Assembly (NCBI RefSeq): GCF_038396765.1 | Contig: NZ_CP150096.1 | Location: forward strand, 1,099,001 to 1,163,000 | Reading direction: 5' to 3' | Source of the DNA: Chitinophaga caseinilytica | GTDB taxonomy: Bacteria > Bacteroidota > Bacteroidia > Chitinophagales > Chitinophagaceae | Length of the DNA: 64,000 nucleotides | In this document: piece after piece, positions 1-8,076 of the stretch | Position numbering within the stretch: position 1 is the first letter of the stretch | Layout: every line of letters begins with the position of its first letter | Notes under the pieces: model-generated | What the model was told of the DNA's origin: nothing | Database searches by the model: none | The model's input: the letters and a program-made list of their open reading frames with translations, nothing else | Program-made: the position numbers and the translations under genes

Positions 1-269
1 AGCTCGTCTATCGTTTGCCGGAAAAACTGGTTGTCGAGCATGCCGGTGGGGCGGGTGAAGGCCCTGAGCCCGCTGGGGCATTCCGGACAGCGGAGGTTGC
101 ACGAAGTGGTGGGCTCGAAGGAGATCGAGATGGGATAACCCCATTGGATGGGCTTCCTGCGCAGTTTGCTATAGTAAAAGCTACCCAATACTTTCCCCGC
201 GTTCCAGGCTCTGCGGAGCGTGAACTTGGACAGGAAATTGAGCGCGTCGTTGATATTCGGTTTCGGCAT
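1..269 (-). CDS. Radical SAM protein, 5' part only
   Basis: The gene starts at an ATG (267-269) and runs off the left edge, so only about 89 N-terminal residues are visible. Residues 57-64 read CNLRCPEC, the CxxxCxxC motif that binds the radical-SAM [4Fe-4S] cluster. It is preceded by a hydrophobic strand (YPISISFEPTTS) as in the first strand of the radical SAM barrel, in the style of SPASM-type enzymes. The substrate cannot be inferred from this fragment. It is divergent from the lysozyme gene that follows, with about 120 bp between the starts. Confidence 0.85.
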   Translation of the reverse strand, partial: MPKPNINDALNFLSKFTLRRAWNAGKVLGSFYYSKLRRKPIQWGYPISISFEPTTSCNLRCPECPSGLRAFTRPTGMLDNQFFRQTIDE

Positions 270-390
270 AATAGGGGCCCGTTTGGCCGTTAAAAATACG
301 ACAACCAAACGGGTTTCATGCAAGCTTGCGAAAATTGACCTATACTTGCTGCTGATTTTACAGGAACAACCGATAAGAATATCCCAAACA

Positions 391-1158
391 TTGGCTAAAA
401 AGAACCGGAAACGCCTGCGCGCGTTTTTCCTGATCGTTTCAGTGCTGACGCTGGCCGCTACCGCCGGCGTATGGTGGCTCCTCCGGCAACAAGGGCCCGC
501 AAACTTCGTGAGGTACGAAGAATTCGGGATAGACATTCCCGTCAATTACTCCGTGCACGGCATCGATATCTCCAAGTTCCAGGGGAACGTGAACTGGCGC
601 GCCGTAAAGCAGATGGAAGTCGAGAACATCAAAATCTCTTTTGCTTTCATCAAAGCCACGGAAGGCATCACCCGGCAAGACGCCACCTTCCGCCGCAACT
701 GGGAAAAAGCCCGCGACGCCGGGGTCATCCGCGGCGCCTATCACTTCTTCTACTCCACCCGCGACCCCCTCAAGCAAGCGATCAACTTTAAAAATGTGGT
801 CCAGCTGGAGTCGGGAGACCTGCCCCCGGTGCTCGACATCGAGGTGCACAACAACCAGTCGCCCGCCGTCATCCGCAGCACGGCCCGCATCTGGCTCGAG
901 GAAATGGAAAAGGCTTACGGCGTAAAACCGATCATCTATACCAATATCCACTTTTACGAAACATATCTCGGCAAGGAATTCGACGATTACCCGCTCTGGG
1001 TGGCGCATTATTACCAGAAGGAACGGCCGCGGAGCGCGCGCAACTGGGTGTTCTGGCAGCATTCCGACATCGGGAGGGTGAACGGGATCCGGACGATGGT
1101 GGATTTCAACGTATTCCGCGGCGACAGTGCCGCGCTGCGAAAACTCTGCATTCCGTAA
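391..1158 (+). CDS. GH25 family lysozyme (membrane-anchored)
   Basis: A predicted 1,4-beta-N-acetylmuramidase that would cut peptidoglycan from the periplasmic side of the inner membrane. One hydrophobic segment (about residues 11-30) follows a Lys/Arg-rich start (MAKKNRKRLR). The GH25 fold begins at HGIDISKFQG (D59), continues with FIKATEG, and has the DIE acid pair (D149, E151) in PPVLDIEVH. At about 255 residues it has normal family length. I chose the TTG at 391 because the frame extends to 220 only by overlapping the divergent radical SAM gene and the likely promoter region. The TTG start is unproven. The next gene begins 9 bp downstream and is probably co-transcribed. Confidence 0.88.
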   Translation: MAKKNRKRLRAFFLIVSVLTLAATAGVWWLLRQQGPANFVRYEEFGIDIPVNYSVHGIDISKFQGNVNWRAVKQMEVENIKISFAFIKATEGITRQDATFRRNWEKARDAGVIRGAYHFFYSTRDPLKQAINFKNVVQLESGDLPPVLDIEVHNNQSPAVIRSTARIWLEEMEKAYGVKPIIYTNIHFYETYLGKEFDDYPLWVAHYYQKERPRSARNWVFWQHSDIGRVNGIRTMVDFNVFRGDSAALRKLCIP

Positions 1159-1167
1159 CTTTAATAC

Positions 1168-1419
1168 ATGGAAGACGATTCCCGCAATCAGTTCGACTGG
1201 CAGTTGATGAAGTTCCTTATCAAGATCATGAGGACCGTTTTCTACGGTATGTTCTGGCTGATGATCAATATTTTTTTCGGGTTGTACCTTGGGTGGGCAG
1301 ACCCGGAAGTGTCTACCCCGCTGCTCATGGGCATTTTCTACACCTGGCTGGTGCTGAGTGCCGTTGGGTTCGTGTACTTGTTGTGGCGCATGTGGCGGAA
1401 AAAGATGCCGCCGCCATGA
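1168..1419 (+). CDS. Small two-helix membrane protein
   Basis: An 83-residue protein with two predicted membrane helices (about residues 24-44 and 52-73), an acidic N-terminus and a basic tail (WRMWRKKMPPP). I do not recognise a family. It begins 9 bp after the lysozyme gene, so the two probably share a transcript; whether they work together is unknown. Confidence 0.7.
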   Translation: MEDDSRNQFDWQLMKFLIKIMRTVFYGMFWLMINIFFGLYLGWADPEVSTPLLMGIFYTWLVLSAVGFVYLLWRMWRKKMPPP

Positions 1420-1423
1420 TGGG

Positions 1424-1975
1424 CTAGCGGCCGGCGGGCGCGGCAAAAACCTGCGTCCAGAGGTCGGCGGTGCGGCCCACGCCCATTTCCCGGAAATTGG
1501 CGCTCATGAGGTTCTTGCAGTGGCCGGGGCTGTTCAGCCAACCGTTCACGACTTCCGCTTCGGACTTAGGGCCGGAAGCGATATTTTCTCCCCACCAGTT
1601 ATAGTTGTAACCGGCTGCGGTGATGCGCTGAGAAGGCGTAGCGCCGGTCGGGCTATTGTGCGAAAAGTATTTGCGGTCGAGCATGTCTTTACTATGCTTG
1701 GCTGCGGCGAGCTCCAGCAGGGTGTTCCAGGCCACGGGCGAAACCGGGGGCATCCAGGTGTCTCCACATTGGCAGCCTTTGGCGCGTGCGGAATTGACGA
1801 GCTGGAGCACGAGGTCTTTGTTCGCGCGGTTTTCGACCACTACGGCCGTGGGCGGATCGCCGGGCTTTTCGGGCCCGGGGGCTTCCGGTTGCACGGCGTC
1901 ATCTTTGGAGCAGGCGGTCAGCAACAGGCATGCCGCAGCATATACAGGTATATAACGGACCAGTTTCGGTAACAT
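1424..1975 (-). CDS. CAP/SCP-domain lipoprotein
   Basis: A 183-residue lipoprotein: signal peptide with lipobox LLTAC (Cys at about 22), a short Pro/Glu-rich linker, then a CAP (SCP/PR1) domain. CAP hallmarks visible are HSKDM (His), YFSHNSP, GENIA and the C-terminal block NGWLNSPGHCKNLM with the second His. A Cys pair in GCQCGDT and another in GHCKN may form disulfides. CAP proteins are extracytoplasmic and their bacterial functions are largely undefined. The gene 200 bp to the right is a close paralogue in the same orientation, so this is a tandem duplication. Confidence 0.85.
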   Translation of the reverse strand: MLPKLVRYIPVYAAACLLLTACSKDDAVQPEAPGPEKPGDPPTAVVVENRANKDLVLQLVNSARAKGCQCGDTWMPPVSPVAWNTLLELAAAKHSKDMLDRKYFSHNSPTGATPSQRITAAGYNYNWWGENIASGPKSEAEVVNGWLNSPGHCKNLMSANFREMGVGRTADLWTQVFAAPAGR

Positions 1976-2174
1976 AATTCCCAGTTTGAATTGTTCGGTA
2001 CTGGGCTTTTAATAGGAGGAGGTTAAAGCACGTTGGCTTTTTCAGAGGAAGGGCTAAAATCAAACAGGACCCAAAAATACATCCTCCCCTGCAAATCCTT
2101 GCAAAAATTATGTTAACGAAATTAATAAATTAATAATCAGTGCGTTATGATGGAAAACCTGTATATGAAAGCGG

Positions 2175-2726
2175 TTATTTGGCGGACTTGGGGACGGCCA
2201 GTTCCTGGCTCCAGAAGTTGCCGACCTTTGCCACGCCCATCTCGGTGAACCGGGGGTTCATGAGCACTTTGCAATGCGTTACGCTATTGAACCATCCATT
2301 CACCACGGTTTGTTCGGTGAGCTTTCCCAGTGCGATGTTTTCGCCCCAGGCAGACCAGGTGTAACCCATACTGGAAATGCGGTAGCCGGCCATTTGGCCG
2401 TCGCGGTCCTGGTGGCTGAAGTAATTGAAATCCTTCATGTCTTTACTGTGCAGATAGGCGGCGCGCTCCAGGGCCCTGTTCCAGGAAATGGGCGGTGCTG
2501 CGGCCATGAAAGTATCTCCGCAATTGCAGCCCCTGGAACGGACGTCGTTCACGAGACTGAGCAGCAACGCAGCGTTCACGGGATTATTCATGGCGAACGT
2601 TGTGTCTTTGACCGGTATCGGAGGAGGCGGTGTGATCGTTTCCAACGGTTCTTTCGTGCATGCCGCGGCCAATAGGCACAGCAGCAACGCTCCTGCCAAT
2701 GCAGGATGCATCATGTGTCTTGACAT
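2175..2726 (-). CDS. CAP/SCP-domain lipoprotein, paralogue
   Basis: A 183-residue paralogue of the neighbouring CAP lipoprotein, with lipobox LLAAC and the same sequence of landmarks: RGCNCGDTF, HSKDM, YFSHQDRDG, GENIALG and NGWFNSVTHCKVLM. Compared with its sister, the block before the last His reads SVTHC instead of SPGHC. The two genes are separated by 199 bp and each could be transcribed on its own. A CRP-like palindrome lies about 130 bp upstream of this start. Confidence 0.85.
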   Translation of the reverse strand: MSRHMMHPALAGALLLCLLAAACTKEPLETITPPPPIPVKDTTFAMNNPVNAALLLSLVNDVRSRGCNCGDTFMAAAPPISWNRALERAAYLHSKDMKDFNYFSHQDRDGQMAGYRISSMGYTWSAWGENIALGKLTEQTVVNGWFNSVTHCKVLMNPRFTEMGVAKVGNFWSQELAVPKSAK

Positions 2727-3329
2727 AGTCAGATAATGGTTTAAGTCCTCAAAAAAAGTTGGCTTCTCGGGATGCGGTCAAAAATCACCACAAGGGATCC
2801 GGTTAAGGGAAAGTAGGTGCGAATCCGGGTTAATAACTCGAACGCAAAATTACAGCTGAATGTGAGAAATCTCACATCAGCGCCCGTAAAAAAGTTGTTA
2901 ACGAATTGATTGTTAATGAGATGTAAAGATGATCCTCTCGGCCATACGGTATAGGTCTTTCAATGTTGCAAAGGAATTACTAGTTATCTTTCGTTCTGGA
3001 AAACAAACATATAATATAATTATTAAGTGTAATTGTACGAATTTGAATTATTGAAATGTTAAAGTTGGGGGTGGATGGAATATCGTGTAGGGATGGACGT
3101 ATTTTTAACGTTGTGAATATGGCTGTAATATGGAATTTGTGGAGGCGGACCGGGGTTTGGACAAGATTGTTAATGCGCGCTGAAGACGGTATGCCCGCGG
3201 ATGAAAACCGACGCCGCGGTTTCCGGGGTGCCCGGCGCAAATGCACCCCCATCGCAATTTCCGGGAATTTCCGCTTCACCCTTTCTCTTTAATTTCACGC
3301 CAAAATCCCGCCAACAAAAAATATCCCGT
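2727..3329. other. AT-rich intergenic region between divergent genes
   Basis: About 600 bp with no gene I can support. It is clearly more AT-rich than its surroundings from about 2880 to 3070. It holds a 27-bp near-perfect palindrome (2855-2881). Open frames that enter it from the right (from 3201) lack any coding character and are best read as upstream extension of the YiiX-like gene. Confidence 0.6.
2855..2881. promoter_or_regulatory. Palindrome matching a CRP/FNR-type operator
   Basis: The core TGTGAGAAATCTCACA is a perfect 16-bp palindrome that fits TGTGA-N6-TCACA, the consensus known for CRP-family regulators. The symmetry continues outward as GCTGA/TCAGC with one extra A on the left. 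It lies about 130 bp upstream of the second CAP lipoprotein and about 450 bp upstream of the YiiX-like gene. Binding by a CRP-family protein is an inference from the motif only. Confidence 0.45.
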
Positions 3330-3935
3330 ATGCATTTCTTCCGCCTGCTGATCCTCGCCGCACTCCTGCCCGGGAGCCCCGCTTCCGCCCAGCAAAACCT
3401 CCGCGAAGGCGATATCGTTTTCCAGGACAGCCAATCCCCGCAATGCGAAGCCATCCGCCGCGCCACGCATTCCCCCTGGTCGCACTGCGGTATCCTGTAC
3501 CGCGCAGACAACGGCGCCTGGATGGTCCTGGAAGCCGTTCAACCCGTCAGCGTCACCACCCTCGAACTGTGGAAACTCCGCAACAAGCAAAGTTTCGCCG
3601 TCAAACGTCTCAAAAACGGAGAAAACATCCTCACCGCCGAGGTCATCGATAAAATGAAATCCGAAGCGGAACCGTATATCGGCAAAAACTACGATATCTA
3701 TTTCAACTGGTCAGACGCGGAAATCTATTGCTCCGAGCTCGTCTGGAAAATATACCACACCGTAGGCATCGACCTCTGCGAACTGAAGCCCCTCCGGTCC
3801 TACGACCTCTCCCACCCCATCGTGAAAGCCACGATGGAAAAGCGTTACGGGAAAAACGCGCCATTCAGCGAAAAGATGGTTTCCCCCGGCGATCTGTTTA
3901 ACAGCAGCCTGCTGGAATCCGTTCCCACCAAATAA
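3330..3935 (+). CDS. YiiX/NlpC-P60-like exported cysteine hydrolase
   Basis: A 201-residue exported protein of the YiiX/YebB-type, a permuted NlpC/P60 papain-like fold. The signal peptide is residues 1-20 (MHFFRLLILAALLPGSPASA). The domain opens with LREGDIVFQD, has the catalytic-type His in SHCGILY (H52) and the Cys in YCSELVW (C134), which is the His-before-Cys order typical of permuted members. Family members are thought to hydrolyse amide or ester bonds; the substrate here is unknown. An upstream in-frame ATG at 3201 is rejected because it would put 43 non-signal residues before a clean signal peptide. Confidence 0.82.
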   Translation: MHFFRLLILAALLPGSPASAQQNLREGDIVFQDSQSPQCEAIRRATHSPWSHCGILYRADNGAWMVLEAVQPVSVTTLELWKLRNKQSFAVKRLKNGENILTAEVIDKMKSEAEPYIGKNYDIYFNWSDAEIYCSELVWKIYHTVGIDLCELKPLRSYDLSHPIVKATMEKRYGKNAPFSEKMVSPGDLFNSSLLESVPTK

Positions 3936-3986
3936 AGTCACTCAACCCAAACCGGTTTCTGTTGTTATTTGCATAAAATCAGTTGC

Positions 3987-4694
3987 ATGAAAACACACAT
4001 CACCCTGTTCATGGCCGGCGCACTTGCCATGTCGGCCTGTCAGAACAGCAGTAAGCCACCGGCGGCCGACTCTACAGCTACGGCGGCCACCAGCGTGGTT
4101 TTGGACGGATATTACGAAGCCAGTATGCCCGCTGCCTCCTCGCCCGGACGGCTCGTGGGCCTCACTTTGCGCCCTACCAACGACGCGCAGATGACCACCG
4201 ACTACATGAACTTCACCCCCGAAATCGTGCAAATGGGCAACTGGAGCACGCTCGACAGCGGGAAAATCCTCATCACGCTCGTGACCGTAGGCAGCGGCAA
4301 CCCGAAAAAAGATTCGCTCCTCTTCCGGCAAGACGGTGAATCGCTCGTGTACCTGGGCGCCGATTACGGGACAGACGGGCTCACGCTCACGAAGAAAACC
4401 GCGCCTGCGCCCGCTACCAAAGAATTGCTGGTGTGGGTGAAATCGGAAGGGGAATGTGAAAACGGCCCCGGTTTCGGCAAAGTGAAATGTTACGACGTGC
4501 AATACGGCGACCGCCTCCAGGACGATCCCGCATCCTGGGAAAAACTCATGGGCGAAATCGAAGGTTTCAAATTCGAGAAAGGGAATGTATACCAGCTGAA
4601 AGTGAGCCGTATCCCGCACGATCCGCCGCGGCAAGACGTAGGCGCGTATGCGTACAAGCTCGTGGAAACCGTGAAAAAAGAGAAAGCGAAATAG
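3987..4694 (+). CDS. NlpE-like lipoprotein with DUF4377 domain
   Basis: A 235-residue lipoprotein (lipobox AMSAC, Cys18). Residues about 40-145 resemble the NlpE N-terminal domain (LDGYYEASMP, then GNWSTLDSGKILITL), but the CxxC of true NlpE is replaced by AASS, so metal binding through that motif is unlikely. The C-terminal part (from about 150) fits DUF4377: LLVWVKSEGEC, VKCYDVQYG, W..LMGEIEGF, GNVYQLKV. Both are cell-envelope domains; a stress-sensing or heat-shock-like role is only analogy. The start at 3987 is chosen over a TTG at 3969 because it gives a standard lipoprotein signal. Confidence 0.78.
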   Translation: MKTHITLFMAGALAMSACQNSSKPPAADSTATAATSVVLDGYYEASMPAASSPGRLVGLTLRPTNDAQMTTDYMNFTPEIVQMGNWSTLDSGKILITLVTVGSGNPKKDSLLFRQDGESLVYLGADYGTDGLTLTKKTAPAPATKELLVWVKSEGECENGPGFGKVKCYDVQYGDRLQDDPASWEKLMGEIEGFKFEKGNVYQLKVSRIPHDPPRQDVGAYAYKLVETVKKEKAK

Positions 4695-4780
4695 CTGATT
4701 CTCGTCATAAACGCCGCCCGAAATTTTTAAAACCGGGGAATATGCCCTAACTTGCCGTCGAAATCTTAAAACTGTATATC

Positions 4781-4912
4781 ATGTTGATGACTGTTTTCCT
4801 TAATTCCTTTTACGAGATCGGTAATAAGATCGGCCATTTTGGCGCGTGGTTTTTCATCATCCTGTTTGGTCTGATGTTCCTGTATGCGATGGTGAAATAC
4901 GTGAAACCGTAA
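4781..4912 (+). CDS. 43-residue single-helix membrane protein
   Basis: A short frame encoding MLMTVFLNSFYEIGNK followed by one hydrophobic helix (about residues 19-38) and a basic end (VKYVKP). It has an in-frame ATG, a clean stop and a strong terminator 30 bp downstream, which together suggest a genuine gene. There is no recognisable family. Confidence 0.55.
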   Translation: MLMTVFLNSFYEIGNKIGHFGAWFFIILFGLMFLYAMVKYVKP

Positions 4913-4940
4913 TTCCCCGAAGAATCAAAACGCTACATAC

Positions 4941-4976
4941 AAAAAGGCAGCTTTCTATAAGAAGGCTGCCTTTTTT
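4941..4976. terminator. Bidirectional intrinsic terminator
   Basis: AAAAAGGCAGC pairs with GCTGCCTTTTT across a short loop, with A- and T-runs on the two sides. It sits between the small membrane gene on the plus strand and the convergent barrel-protein gene, so it can stop both. Confidence 0.9.
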
Positions 4977-5001
4977 ATTCGTATAATATCCTGATAATCA
5001 G

Positions 5002-6147
5002 TTAAAAAGCTTCTGCGATCGACAGGTAGAAACCGCCTTGCCGCTTCTCCCCCGCGCGTTTTTCGCCGATCCCGTAGTCGAGGCGCACGGTGAGCCGGGA
5101 GGTTTTGTCGTAGAACCAGCGGATGCCGGCGCCGTAGTTCGGTTTGGGGTTGATATCGATATTGCGGTTGGAGAAAACGGTGCCCGCTCCTGCAAAACCC
5201 GCCAGCGCAAAGGTGGGATGCATGTCTACGAACCAGAATTTGATCCGGATCCCCGGGTCGAGGAAGTACCGGTATTCCGCCTGCGCGGCGATGTAGTTTT
5301 TGTCGCGGTACCGCCCGGTATAATACCCCCGCATGATATTATCGTTCCCCATTTCCCCCATCATGTAAAACGGCACTTCGCCCTGGGTAGACACGGCGTA
5401 GCCGTTGAGGCCCAGCGTACTTTTTCTGGACAGCGGAATGAAGTGGCTGGCCTTGCCCTCGAGGCGCCAGAGGCTCCGCGTGCTGATGAATTGCGGCGCC
5501 CAGGAGATGTTCATGCGAACGAAGGAGCCTTTGGTCGTATAATTCTGGTTATCGCGGTTGTCGAAGATCGCGGTGGCGCCGATGAACGTGTAGTATCCGC
5601 CTTCTTTATCGATCAGGTTAGACACGGGGTACACGCCTTTCGGGTCGTCGGAATCGTATGTATCGTGCTGGGACAGCAGCGACATCCCCGCGTAGAAGTG
5701 CCGGGAAACGCGGCGTTCCGCTTCGGCAGACACTTTATACCGGCGGTTGCCGACCAGGCTGCGGTTATCATAATGGGTGGTATCGCCGATCCCGAAGAAA
5801 TACATGGGGAAATCGTGGTACCGGAAATTGGTGCGGATGTGCCAGAGATTGTCGCGCGTCCAGTTTTCGAAGCGCAAGTCGAGTTTGAACTGGCTGTTGG
5901 TGGTGAAGGTGGAAAGGAGACTGGCGGTGGAGTTGCGGGTGGTGGGCGCGGGGTTCTTTTTGTCGCCGTAATAGCTGTACAGCGCCACTACTCCGAATTC
6001 CAGTCCTTTTTCGGGGGAATATCCCAGGATGGGGACGGGCAGGAAGGATCGCCTTCTTGCGGCCAGCAGCGAATCTATTGGGGCATCCTGGGCCTGGAGG
6101 CCGGAAGCCAGTAAGCACAATGTCAGGGCAGAAACAACTTTACGCAT
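5002..6147 (-). CDS. BamA/TamA-family outer-membrane beta-barrel protein
   Basis: About 381 residues: signal peptide (MRKVVSALTLCLLASGLQAQ) followed almost directly by a C-terminal Omp85/D15-type 16-strand barrel, without recognisable POTRA domains. Typical signs are alternating aromatic strands, the NDNIMRGYYTGRYRDKN segment that matches the RGY-type motif of barrel loop 6, and a C-terminal strand ending in Phe (LSIAEAF). POTRA-less Omp85 proteins in Bacteroidota are common but poorly characterised. An in-frame ATG 33 bp upstream (6180) would only add residues before the signal peptide. The gene lies 45 bp downstream of the last gene of the seven-member membrane-protein array. Confidence 0.82.
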   Translation of the reverse strand: MRKVVSALTLCLLASGLQAQDAPIDSLLAARRRSFLPVPILGYSPEKGLEFGVVALYSYYGDKKNPAPTTRNSTASLLSTFTTNSQFKLDLRFENWTRDNLWHIRTNFRYHDFPMYFFGIGDTTHYDNRSLVGNRRYKVSAEAERRVSRHFYAGMSLLSQHDTYDSDDPKGVYPVSNLIDKEGGYYTFIGATAIFDNRDNQNYTTKGSFVRMNISWAPQFISTRSLWRLEGKASHFIPLSRKSTLGLNGYAVSTQGEVPFYMMGEMGNDNIMRGYYTGRYRDKNYIAAQAEYRYFLDPGIRIKFWFVDMHPTFALAGFAGAGTVFSNRNIDINPKPNYGAGIRWFYDKTSRLTVRLDYGIGEKRAGEKRQGGFYLSIAEAF

Positions 6148-6192
6148 AAGCCCGCAAGATGCGAAAAATTCGGAAACCACGGCGCAGTTGCG

Positions 6193-6660
6193 TTATTGTT
6201 CGGGCTTAGGGCTTTTTTTGCCGCGGATGAACCCGGCTATGAGGTTGATGACAAAAGCCAGTTGCCCGAGTAAGCAATACAGGATCAAAATAGACCCTTC
6301 GATGGTCGGCAAAAACGATGTGGGCAGGAATTGAACGGGCGGATATGGCGAGACTTCCGGAATACTGAAAGGCGAAAAGAAAATAACGGGCGGAAGCAAG
6401 CTGCCGATATGAAAGAATTGCCAGAAAGTAGACTGACGGTAATGGCGCGTGAGGAAGTAAACCAACGCCAGGATCGAAAAGAATCCCGTCATCGTCAGCA
6501 GTAGTTCCCGTTTGGGGATGATATAAGTATGCCAACCGGGAAACACGATGACCGGATTGCGGCCCCAGAAGAAGCACAACGCAGGAATGGCCATGGCGGC
6601 CGCCAGCAGCAAAAGGACGATATATGGCCGGATCGGCTTTCGGGGAGCAACAGGCATCAT
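6193..6660 (-). CDS. Four-helix membrane protein, array member 7
   Basis: 155 residues, four predicted helices. It is the last and one of the most diverged of seven tandem paralogues. Family landmarks: a basic N-terminus with RP before helix 1, WHTYIIPKREL before helix 2 (only the H-T-Y of the sister's LHDTYYVI remains), RHYRQ followed by FFHIGSL in helix 3, and the C-terminal signature GQLAFVINLIAGFIRGKK. Its ATG overlaps the stop of the gene before it (ATGA), so translation is probably coupled. Function unknown; see the entry at 6657 for the oxidase-subunit resemblance. Confidence 0.75.
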   Translation of the reverse strand: MMPVAPRKPIRPYIVLLLLAAAMAIPALCFFWGRNPVIVFPGWHTYIIPKRELLLTMTGFFSILALVYFLTRHYRQSTFWQFFHIGSLLPPVIFFSPFSIPEVSPYPPVQFLPTSFLPTIEGSILILYCLLGQLAFVINLIAGFIRGKKSPKPEQ

Positions 6661-7124
6661 GAAGTGGCGGTTTTCTTACCCCGGATGAATCCGGCGATGA
6701 GGTTCAGGAGGAAAGCTACTTGTCCGAGAACGAAAATGAGGACTGTAGCAAGCGAGAGCATTTTGACGGAATTGAAGCGGTTGAAAACGTCATCTTGCCG
6801 GTAGTAACTTATCTGGAAATCCGTCGAAAGAAAGTATAGCAAAACCGGGATCATCCCAAAACTCAGTAGATGGAGATATTTCAATACAGCCCACTGCCGG
6901 AAATTCCTCGTCAGAAAATAGACAATCGCGGCGAAAGCAAGAGGAATGGCCAGTAGCATGCAGATGTGTGAAATTGCGATCACGTAATAGGTGTCGTGCA
7001 AGTGGATGTCGATCGAATTGTTGTCATCCCATGGGAAGAGCGCAGCCGTAGCCAGGCCCAGCGCCAGCAGGATAAGGATAACCTCCGGCCGGAGGAACCT
7101 CCGGAAAACATTCGGCTTTTTCAT
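6657..7124 (-). CDS. Four-helix membrane protein, array member 6, COX1-like
   Basis: 155 residues. N-terminus FRRFLRPEVILILLALG, then residues 39-49 DIHLHDTYYVI, which closely matches the D-x-x-LHDTYYVV stretch just before the heme-ligand helix of heme-copper oxidase subunit I. The next helix is ISHICMLLAIPLAF, so the HFHY heme/copper ligands of the true oxidase are not preserved beyond one His. Helix 3 has LKYLHLLSFG (H85), and the C-terminus is GQVAFLLNLIAGFIRGKK. It is too short for an oxidase (about 155 against more than 500 residues). I read it as a fragment-derived or distant relative of unknown function. It overlaps both neighbours by 4 bp. Confidence 0.78.
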   Translation of the reverse strand: MKKPNVFRRFLRPEVILILLALGLATAALFPWDDNNSIDIHLHDTYYVIAISHICMLLAIPLAFAAIVYFLTRNFRQWAVLKYLHLLSFGMIPVLLYFLSTDFQISYYRQDDVFNRFNSVKMLSLATVLIFVLGQVAFLLNLIAGFIRGKKTATS

Positions 7125-7585
7125 GCAATCGTTTTTTTACCCCGGATGAAACCGGCAATAATATTTACAATGAAGGCAACCTGTCCCCCAAAAACAAAAA
7201 TCGCTGCGGGCAATATCAACACATCCACCATCGCCTGGTACGCTTCCCATCTATGTCGGCTGGCGAGATCGGGGAAAATATAAGACTCCTCCGGCATATT
7301 GCCCACCGTGGCCGCCCATTGAAACGTCAACACCGGGAAAATGATCAGACTCGCCACATGAAAATAGTGCAGGCCTTTCCACTGCCGGAACTCCCGCGTA
7401 AAATAATACATCACAGCAAACACAAACAAAGCCAAAGGCCACAGGAGCGTCGGTTCCGGCCAGATGCCGAAGTAGTCGTATCCCAGGGCGAAGTTCATCG
7501 CATATACGATCAACCAGAAAACGATCATCAACGTGATCAACCCCTCCGGCCGGAAAAACCATCGAAAAGAAAACGCTTTTTTCAT
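7121..7585 (-). CDS. Four-helix membrane protein, array member 5
   Basis: 154 residues. N-terminus FSFRWFFRPEG is nearly the same as in the member encoded just upstream (7582-8076), so these two are probably the most recent duplicates. The LHDTYY stretch has been replaced by GYDYFGIWPEP. EFRQW and YFHVASL (H76) in helix 3 and GQVAFIVNIIAGFIRGKK at the C-terminus are kept. ATGA overlaps on both sides indicate coupled translation. Confidence 0.78.
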   Translation of the reverse strand: MKKAFSFRWFFRPEGLITLMIVFWLIVYAMNFALGYDYFGIWPEPTLLWPLALFVFAVMYYFTREFRQWKGLHYFHVASLIIFPVLTFQWAATVGNMPEESYIFPDLASRHRWEAYQAMVDVLILPAAIFVFGGQVAFIVNIIAGFIRGKKTIA

Positions 7586-8076
7586 GCACTCGGTTTTTTA
7601 CCGCGGATAAAGCCGGCAATGAAATTCACGATAAAAATGATTTGTCCGGCGATGATGAAAAACACAAAAGGGATCGTAGCTATGTCGATGAACTGGCTGT
7701 ACCGAAGTACTTGACGCTCCCACTCCTCCTTCACATTCTGGTTCGGAAAACCGGTAAATTCATACAGAATGGCACTGAACCAGGGCATCCAGCAATACAC
7801 CAGCACGGGAATCGCGAACAGGCTGGCGACGTGAATATAAGACAACAGCGGCCACTGGCGATAATTCCGCGTAAAATGATACACCCCGGCAAAAGCTAGG
7901 GGTACCGGAGGCCAGAAGATCATTTCCGCCGGCCAGAAAACCGGTATCCCGAAAAAAATGTGGATATCGTACCCAAGCCCGGTAATCATCACATGCACCC
8001 AGGCCCAGAAAACCGCCATCAACACCAGCAAACCCTCCGGCCGCAAAAACCACCGGAAAGAGAAACGAACTTTCAT
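7582..8076 (-). CDS. Four-helix membrane protein, array member 4
   Basis: 164 residues, the longest of the array. N-terminus FSFRWFLRPEGLLVL; the loop after helix 1 reads GYDIHIFFGIP. Helix 3 has NYRQW and YIHVASL (H82), and the C-terminus reads GQIIFIVNFIAGFIRGKK. An enlarged loop between helices 3 and 4 (MPWFSAILYEFTGF onward) accounts for the extra length. It overlaps both neighbours by 4 bp. Confidence 0.78.
   Translation of the reverse strand: MKVRFSFRWFLRPEGLLVLMAVFWAWVHVMITGLGYDIHIFFGIPVFWPAEMIFWPPVPLAFAGVYHFTRNYRQWPLLSYIHVASLFAIPVLVYCWMPWFSAILYEFTGFPNQNVKEEWERQVLRYSQFIDIATIPFVFFIIAGQIIFIVNFIAGFIRGKKPSA

Noticed and set aside
220..390. Longer N-terminus for the lysozyme gene
   Set aside because: It would overlap the divergent radical SAM start and the region where the promoter must lie; the segment has no signal-like or conserved residues.
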